A DNA stretch of 64,000 nt from Theropithecus gelada (lineage: Eukaryota > Chordata > Mammalia > Primates > Cercopithecidae): NCBI RefSeq assembly GCF_003255815.1, contig NC_037683.1:79171440-79235439 (forward strand), given 5' to 3'. The notes beneath the pieces were generated by a model. The model had not been told where the DNA came from. It saw only the letters and a program-made list of their open reading frames with translations, and did not search any database. Position numbers and translations under genes: made by a program. This document shows, piece by piece, positions 49,679 through 64,000 of this stretch (the first letter of the stretch is position 1; each line of letters starts with the position of its first letter).

Positions 49679-50419
49679 TAAATGTACAGTTCATTAATAA
49701 AAAAATGTTTATCGACAGGTCATCAGGACTCTGTGCATTCTAACATGTACCTTTAGAATGCTGAAGATCCTGAGCATGATAATTTGGTTGTATGTGCCAG
49801 ACTCCTGAGGCATTACATGCTTTTAAATCACGTTTTAGTATCAAGTGACATTTAAAAAGAGCAAGATAGTTTTGTCAAAGCCAGTCATTTTGTTCAAAAA
49901 ATTCTCTTCCTCCTTGCATGTATGTAAATTGAGAAATACCCAAGTCTCAGGGGATAGATTCCAGAATACCTAAGATGATCCAATCCTGGAGTTATAGCAT
50001 CATTGAGTTACAAGCCACAGTTCTTCCTGTCTTTTTGGCCATGTTTCTCCCTATAGGAGAGTCTTGAAACTTAAGATTTATTGTGGTACAGCTTGTTTCC
50101 TCCCAATATCTTAGGAATGAAGTTGCCTACTCATAAATTCCTTTAGGGGAATCTTTATTATTTTCTTTGCAATCCAACAATCTACTTCTACTTCACTTGG
50201 ATGGCCAAGGAAAATAATTCTGGAATGTGTAGCATCTTGAAGGCATAACAAATAACTGAGCTGATCTGTGCTGACCTAATAAGGTAGTACCAGTGGTACA
50301 CTTCCATTACACCACCATATTGGATGCCAGCCATAATGGGCATCAGAGGAACTGTTGAAGGATCCTCACATCAGTAGCAAAGGGGACTCAGCAAACATGC
50401 AATGCAACATCCAGCTCAA

Positions 50420-50600
50420 TCTTTGCACAGTAAGCACATAGGATTTGGAATCACACATTGTTTGTAGCCTCAGTTTTTACCTGTGTAAAATGGAGATACT
50501 TATTAGGGTTGCTGTGAGGAGCAAGTAGAAGACTTGGGGACACTTACTTAGTACAAAATTAAGCATATGATAAGAATTTAAAGGAGATTTTAAGTTCTTT
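50420..50600 (+). repeat. MIR-like fragment in the distal VLDLR 3' UTR
   Basis: Contains tttggaatcacacattg and 'ctcagtttttacctgtgtaaaatggag'. It is antisense to the VLDLR transcript. Confidence 0.55.
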
Positions 50601-50944
50601 GGCAGCCATCTAAAGACTATGCAGGCTCCGAAACATTTGTTTCCATCCTAGGAGGTAGTCAAAAGAACTGAGGCAGAAACATCCCATCTATGTTTCTAGC
50701 GTTTAAACCATGCAATCTTTTAAGCCTTCTTAACTATGCAAGATGCTATCACTCCTTAAATATCAGACTTAGCTCTCTTTAGACAGGTGTAGAGGAGAAC
50801 ACTTGGGTCAGCATCTAACACATTACATTCATCATAGATAAAGGTAGCTGTGACTTTCTCTGGTAAAGTCACTTACCGGTTCCTGTGTGTGACAGTAAAT
50901 ACAGACCTAGCATTGATGTGATATTCAGTAGCGACATCTGCCCT

Positions 50945-51120
50945 GTACATATTAGATGCCAGACACTGTGCTGAGCTTTTCGTGTGCATCTCACTTAACA
51001 CTTACCTTGTCACAGTGAGACAGTCCCCATCATCTCTACTTTACAGGGGGAATTAGTAACTTGCCCAAGGTACCACACACAAGACACAGAAGTCTATGCT
51101 GTTAACTACATTGCCTGCTG
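50945..51120 (+). repeat. MIR-like fragment in the distal VLDLR 3' UTR
   Basis: Contains agatgccagacactgtgctgag, 'catctcacttaacactta' and 'aacttgcccaaggtaccacac'. Confidence 0.6.
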
Positions 51121-51889
51121 CTTCTAAACAGAACCACCTTGCCACACATCTGACTTTTTCCTTAAGCGCAGTGAAGAAAAGAGCCATTTTTGATATGCCG
51201 TGAGGTAACCTGCAGAGCACCAACTCCCCACCCACAGCTGGTCTCACTCCTGTCTCAGTGTTTTGACACTGAGATTTTTACAGTGAGATTTACAGGAGAA
51301 CACTGGGTCATGGTCCTACTTTGTTCTTTTTCTCAGATTAGCCAGGCTCAAAAATGTGAAACAGACTCAGGAGACATGATAGACAGAAGGAACCCCACTG
51401 TTATCAGTTCGTTAGTAGCTTATTTATCTATGGATCCCTAAGTTTCATATCTAGAGCCTCACTGGCAAAATGCATTCAGCTTTCATGTGTGAAGGTAGAT
51501 ATGAAAGGGATATGCAAAGACGCCTGATAACCTTCACATGTAACTGTTTTGAGCTAAAAATCCTCCAGGCTGGATTAGAGAGAAATAAGTTCAAAAAATG
51601 CTATTGTTCCATCTTCAAATTCATTCCCTCCGTATTTGGAAATAAGTACCTTTGATGATTTTTCTACTTTTATATATTTCTGAACTCTCATAGTTTAGGT
51701 CCATGATATGGCTGAAGCATGAATGTACAATTTTTAGTTGTCCCAAGGAAAATCAAACTTGTTAGGATATTTACTCGAGTAGTTTTATAATGTTACAATT
51801 CTGGAAGAGAAGAAAAGTCATTATAAGTCCCTTCTGGCCTTAGAGAATACATAATATCAAAAATACCTAAAAATCTTTTATTTAAGGAA

Positions 51890-51973
51890 GTGAAATTGCT
51901 TGATGTGCCCTCCCACTCTGGTTAGATGCTTAATAGACCACAGCAGACAGTGCACCTCAGGGCTAAGTGTGCA
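51890..51973. repeat. Direct duplication in the distal VLDLR 3' UTR, copy 1
   Basis: 84 bp matching 52052-52139 with about 6 mismatches and one 4-base gap. The shared core is gatgtgccctcccactctgg. Confidence 0.88.
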
Positions 51974-52051
51974 ACAAAACTGAAGTACACAAAAAGCAAA
52001 TTATAGGCTCAGGTACTGTGAGGCATAAAACAAGAATCAATCCATCAATCC

Positions 52052-52139
52052 GTGAAATCACTTGATGTGCCCTCCCACTCTGGTGAGATGCTTAACAGAC
52101 CACAGCAGACAATGCGCCTCAACCAGGGCTAAGTGTGCA
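52052..52139. repeat. Direct duplication in the distal VLDLR 3' UTR, copy 2
   Basis: 88 bp. It contains a 4-base addition (aacc) before agggctaagtgtgca relative to copy 1. The copies start 162 bp apart. Confidence 0.88.
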
Positions 52140-53369
52140 CACTTGGCCAGCAGCCACCAACAGAACGTGCAGCAGCAGCAGTTAGCGCTGACGCAACTAT
52201 CGCTGCTATTGCTACCATCTCCCCACTAACAGGGCTTGCAGAATGTATAATACCACATGGGATTATATATATGTGGTTTTTAGGCACCGCCTCATTATCC
52301 ACTAGAAGGGAAGCTTCTTTCTACTCTTTCACTAGTTGCTTCTCCTACTTGTTAGGAGTTTAATGTATCAGACCCTTTTGAGAAATGTCTATGTCACAGC
52401 TACATTCAGGATAAAACAATTATGAAACTGAAGGGCTCAGATTTGGGGATTAAGATTAGCAGGTGGTACTCATTGTACTTGAACTTAAATTAGCAAAAGT
52501 ATATCTGCTTTTTGCAAGTTTTTGCCACCATTGAAAGCAAAATGTATAGCTTTCATTTGGATTCAAAATAATAAATTGTTTTACTAGGGCAAGATTTCAC
52601 TAGTAAGCATTCTAGGAAATTATTCCAATTAGATTACATAATAGAGTTAAGTGACCCCTAGAATCTTTAGGTTTGGGGTAGAGATTCTTGAAAGGTAGAC
52701 TTTAAGTTGGTCTCCCATTTCAACAGTGTTCTTAACTGAAGAATTAGTCTTTTAATATCCTATAGTTTGCTATTTAAAGCTTGGCTTCTCATTTTTGCGA
52801 AGGGCTATTTGACTTCCACAGATATAAGGTACAGAAGCAAATGCCAAAGTGCAAGTCTCAATTTTTTTTTTTTTTTTTTTGCCTCGTATTCATCAAGAAC
52901 TAGAGAGGCAGGGATACCTAGGCTTTAAAACACCTACTAGAATGTTTCAAGGGAACTAGTTGAACAACTGGGACTAATTTTGCCAAATAGATAGCTTGCA
53001 AAGGGCACTTAAAAATTTGGACAGAGGAACTTGGCTGGATTTCTTTAGCAGAGGCCACAAATCTGTTTATTCACCTATCATCAATCTTTGTGGCAATTCC
53101 TAAAATTTCTGGAGGGTCCACTTTCACTTTGTGTGACAGGCTCATCTAACTCCAAATATTCTCCTTTAGTGTGTGGTAAGCTTCATATTTTACCTCTTAA
53201 TTATCTTCTACATTAAACTCTAGAGACACAGGAAACTTACCCTAACACATTTCACATAGAATTCAGGTTCTTGTTTGGGTGATAAAGCCAAGGCCTCTTA
53301 TCATTCATGCACTATTATTACAAGTTGTATTGACTAGTAGTTTAGTCATATAACTATTTTTTATTTTTA

Positions 53370-53503
53370 TAAATTTTTTTTGTAGAGACAGGGTCTCACC
53401 ATGTTGCTCAGGCTGGTCTCGAACTCCTGGCCTCAAGTGATCCTCCTGCCTTGGCCTTCCAAAGTGCTGGGATTATAGGCGTGAGCCACCATACCTGGCC
53501 CCC
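53370..53503 (-). repeat. Alu right monomer in the distal VLDLR 3' UTR
   Basis: From ttttttttgtagagacagggtctc to gtgagccaccatacctggcc. It lies in sense orientation to the VLDLR transcript. Confidence 0.85.
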
Positions 53504-53733
53504 AGTATATTTATTCTTATTTCAATAGGAATATCTAGTTACTTTGTTTCTACAAATGAGTTTGTACCTCTTAGGTACAATGAGTTGTACCTTGGCTTCT
53601 CATTGGGGAGGACATGGTAAAAAAAAAAAAAAAGATGTTTTAGACTCTTTGAGGGTTGGAAATTTGTACCCAGAACATGAAAGAACATACTAGGGACAGG
53701 AATTCAAAAGATGATGATGATAGAGAATAATGC

Positions 53734-53739
53734 TTTATT
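53734..53739 (-). terminator. Possible intermediate VLDLR poly(A) signal
   Basis: On the transcript strand AATAAA occurs in GGCAAATAAAGCATTATTC, about 2.2 kb after the stop codon. The downstream GU-rich element is poor, so it may be unused. Confidence 0.3.
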
Positions 53740-54671
53740 TGCCAAAACAAACTTTGGGCCTTATAATTAATACTGTATAATCGTTATAATAGGGAAAGCA
53801 ATAGTATCAAACTTCAAGCTTCTAAAGGGAATTTGGTATTACTCCAGTTAAAAAAAAAAACAAAAAACGAAAAAAAACGTGTTTTTTTGTACCATAGCAG
53901 GGTCAGAGCAGCATTCAAACACTGAAATGGCTTTCAGAGTTCATGTTGAATGCTAACCTACTTACCAAATAGGCACTTCAGCTACTCACTGTCAGCAGGC
54001 CACATCCTGTTCAGTGTGATGACTAAATGTACAGTAAGGAAAAGGTGGAGAGCAGACAGTTCTATATTCATGACTACAGCCTTTTCCTTCTACATGCTTG
54101 ACCTCCAAACCTCCCATGAAACAAAGGTCCAAGGCTATCTTTCCTTTTTCATTCAGTTGACCAAAATCACAAGGGGGCATCCCTTAAGACAACAGAACCA
54201 ACTTCCCCTTCATCTAGTAATATTAATTTCTTTGCTTAAGCCACAAACAAGATGTTAACTGCCTTATATTTCATATGCCAGTGAAAATATGAGTCATCCA
54301 CTGATTCATGTAGCGACTTAAAACATCTTCTCTTCATCTTCTTCCTACAGTGTTGGTCGGTCATTTAATTCCAGAGGAATTGCTGTACCTTCCACAGTCA
54401 ACTCTCCACCTCACTTGTGACACACAGCATCCACCCGATGCTTCCAGTCTTGTGTCTTTCCTTGCTTCCAGACATCCTGAGACTTTGGAGAAAGAAAGTA
54501 ATGGCCAACCTGATGGAAAAATTCACTAAACTCCCTGTGCAACTTTTTCTTTGTCTCAAACTCTTCATCTGCTCTTCATACTGTAAGTTCCAGAAATTGT
54601 CCATAATAAGAATCTGCCCTATCCCAGCCAGGATAAAAATTTAGGTGATATTATAATTATATTCTTCATGA

Positions 54672-54878
54672 AGTCACATCAAAACAGTGGTTTTTAAGCT
54701 TTAGTTTACATCAATATTGCCTGAAGGGCTTATGAAAGCAGGTTTCAGCCCTAGCCCGCAGAGTTTCTGATTCAGTAGGTCTGGGATAGGGCTGAGAACT
54801 TGCATTTCTAACACATTCCCAGGTGATGCAGATGCTTCTGTTCCCGGGACCACACTGAGAACCCTGCCTTAGATTGTT
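54672..54878 (+). mobile_element. MER5-like hAT relic in the distal VLDLR 3' UTR
   Basis: Begins cagtggtttttaagc and ends gggaccacactgagaaccctgcc. These are degenerate inverted ends of a Charlie-type element. The internal cagagtttctgattcagtag block is characteristic. Confidence 0.6.
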
Positions 54879-55304
54879 CAAGAATGCCATTGCTTGCTAT
54901 CCTCCCTGGGCATCTTCACAGTAAGACAGTCTAGATTTTTATAAGAAGAAAGCCCTTATCCATGCCTTAGAAGGCACTTGTCCTTGACCTAAATAAATGA
55001 CAGAACATGGAAAACAGACTTAACTATAAAGAAGCAGAATTCATAGAAATCTCAGCATGTGTTTCTCGATCAGGAAACAAGTTAATGGAAAAGGAATTCT
55101 AGGTACAGACTAAGCTAGCTTCTTTTACACAGTAAGAAATATTTTGGGAGCAAATGTTAAACAGTACTTCATTTTTTAGCTGTACTTGGGTGTAAGAGAA
55201 ACTAGCCCAATTACAGGCTTAGTTATACAACATCAAGAATTATAGCTCACACAGAACACTTGATACTACTCAGGCTAGGATTTCATCCTAGAGGAACAGG
55301 CACA

Positions 55305-55925
55305 AACCATGGTTAAGCTGCTTGGTTTAATTTTTTAGCACTTGAAAAAAAATGTACAGTAGTTTGAATACTCAGTCTTTGCAAACCTCCATTGAGGTCA
55401 AAGATTTCATTCATACGTACAAAATTAGTTTACAAATTTTTTTTTTGGCAATTTCATCTTAGTAACCCGTTTTATCCTATTGCCATTGTCCCAACCATTG
55501 AAAAAGTTTACAATAATTTACATAGAAATATTTTCAAAGTGCTTAAGAATAGTGATTGTTCTCTGGGATATTTACAGATGGCCTATACAATGTATGTACA
55601 GGTGGTATACACTATAGCACAAGTTTCATTGCTGGAATATGGCTTTCTAGGGAAAGTGCATATTTGGCCAGAGGTGGCAATACTGTCTAGAAATTCAAGG
55701 GTTACAGATACTTAGTAACCACATCCAAAGCTGAAGTAGAATGTGGACAAGAATATTTACAAAAGTAATATAAAAACGGTCAAGTACACAAGCTTGATCC
55801 ACACAAAGGTATCTTGATGTTCTTCCAGCCGAGAGGAAGAAAGAGACTTCAGCTGCTGGCTCGGTTACTGTTCCGACGGGGGTATTATTTGTTTAGACCT
55901 CAAAGGTCAAGACTTGTCACAGAAG
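55305..55925 (-). other. VLDLR: VLDLR proximal 3' UTR
   Basis: About 620 nt of U-rich sequence after the stop codon. It matches the short VLDLR mRNA 3' end as I remember it and ends just past an ATTAAA hexamer. No repeat insertion is seen in this part. Confidence 0.8.
55326..55331 (-). terminator. VLDLR: Proximal VLDLR poly(A) signal ATTAAA
   Basis: The plus strand reads tttaat. On the transcript strand ATTAAA is followed about 20 nt later by a GU-rich stretch (GGTTTGTGCC). It is the first credible poly(A) signal after the stop codon, and the variant hexamer would allow read-through to the distal site. Confidence 0.7.
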
Positions 55926-63423
<7,498 letters not shown>

Positions 63424-64000
63424 CTGAAACAGAATAGGTCACAAGAAATTTAAGAGTTTGACACAATTAGAGCTTGGAGAAGGGACTTTTTGCTTACAAA
63501 ATGGTCAATGACTTCATTCAGAAAGAAATCTAGTAACACCACAGCTCACCACTCAAATTATTTAACCATGCTGCTTACTGATGCTAAATTAATAATGCTG
63601 TGGATTATCTAGTTGCTGGTATGTATTCTATATACAAGAACAACAAATTTATAAGTGAAGCTATTTGTTTCAGTATCCATCATCTGAGTTTCTATAGTTC
63701 CCATTAAGAAGCGGCTGTACTACCATTTCTATTTGTAGCAACAATGAACAGTTCTCAATTAACTGTAGAGAAAAGGGAGAAAATATAAAAAATATGAAAG
63801 ATGTCATCTTTTACTTCATAGACAATTATCAGTTTCTATTTAGGAAATGATAACAATTTAATAAAGAATTAGTGTTAGATTTAATGTCCCCAGGTAATTA
63901 GATGCTAGATGGGGCTAGACACAAAATGAAACTCCTCCAAACTATCCCACAGATCACTTCCCAAGTGACAATGACTTATGTCGAGACACTACAAATGGAA
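63424..64000 (-). other. VLDLR: VLDLR intron 10 (3' part)
   Basis: AT-rich intron sequence upstream of exon 11 on the transcript strand. It contains the polypyrimidine tract and acceptor of exon 11; exon 10 is beyond the window. Confidence 0.8.

Larger units (their letters stand above)
49655..55304 (-). other. VLDLR: Probable extended (distal) VLDLR 3' UTR
   Basis: About 5.6 kb between the proximal and distal poly(A) signals. No gene is seen on either strand. It holds an old Alu right monomer (53370-53503), a hAT-like relic (54672-54878), MIR-like pieces (about 50420-50570 and 50940-51120) and a direct duplication (51890-52139). That the whole stretch is transcribed is inferred from the strong distal signal and from my recollection that recent human VLDLR models extend the 3' UTR by several kb. 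Confidence 0.6.

Overview
This is primate nuclear DNA, most likely from an Old World monkey (macaque, baboon or guenon group). The exons are almost human-like, about two dozen Alu elements are present, and the two youngest Alus (6638-7055 and 12427-12609) carry the 'GATCYGGCCACTG' right-monomer variant that I associate with cercopithecid AluYR subfamilies rather than human AluY. A run of exactly 100 N (6664-6763) marks an assembly gap.

The only conventional multi-exon gene is the 3' half of VLDLR (very-low-density lipoprotein receptor) on the minus strand. Nine exons (11 to 19 in the 19-exon numbering) lie between 63423 and 55926. Each has canonical GT/AG borders and matching codon phase, and together they encode the last 378 residues: the end of the YWTD propeller, the last EGF module, the O-glycosylated cassette, the membrane helix and the FDNPVY tail. 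A proximal poly(A) signal (ATTAAA, 55326-55331) and a distal one (AATAAA, 49673-49678) suggest a short and a roughly 6.3 kb 3' UTR. The distal UTR contains a right-monomer Alu, MIR-like and hAT-like pieces, and a local 84-88 bp direct duplication.

From 1 to about 49650 the window is gene-poor, repeat-rich DNA downstream of VLDLR; in human this side leads to KCNV2, but no KCNV2 exon is visible. Its standout feature is an intronless copy of GNG10 (G-protein gamma-10) at 43720-44932. It has a complete 68-codon reading frame, a retained poly(A) signal, a poly(A) tail and a near-perfect target-site duplication, so it is a retrocopy that could still encode protein. About 0.8 kb away is a full-length MaLR/THE1-type LTR element (40675-42918) with both LTRs and a perfect 5-bp target duplication. 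A related solo LTR lies at 32741-33095. Other repeats are MLT1 and MLT2-type LTRs, a Tigger/MER2-like DNA transposon with inverted ends and TA duplications, hAT relics, L1 fragments of several ages (one cluster with inverted segments), MIRs and several microsatellites.

One inverted duplication (11635-11769 against 13239-13371, about 93% identical by eye) is not explained by any repeat family I recognise. I see no CRISPR array, operon, rRNA or tRNA gene, and nothing that amounts to a new multi-gene system.
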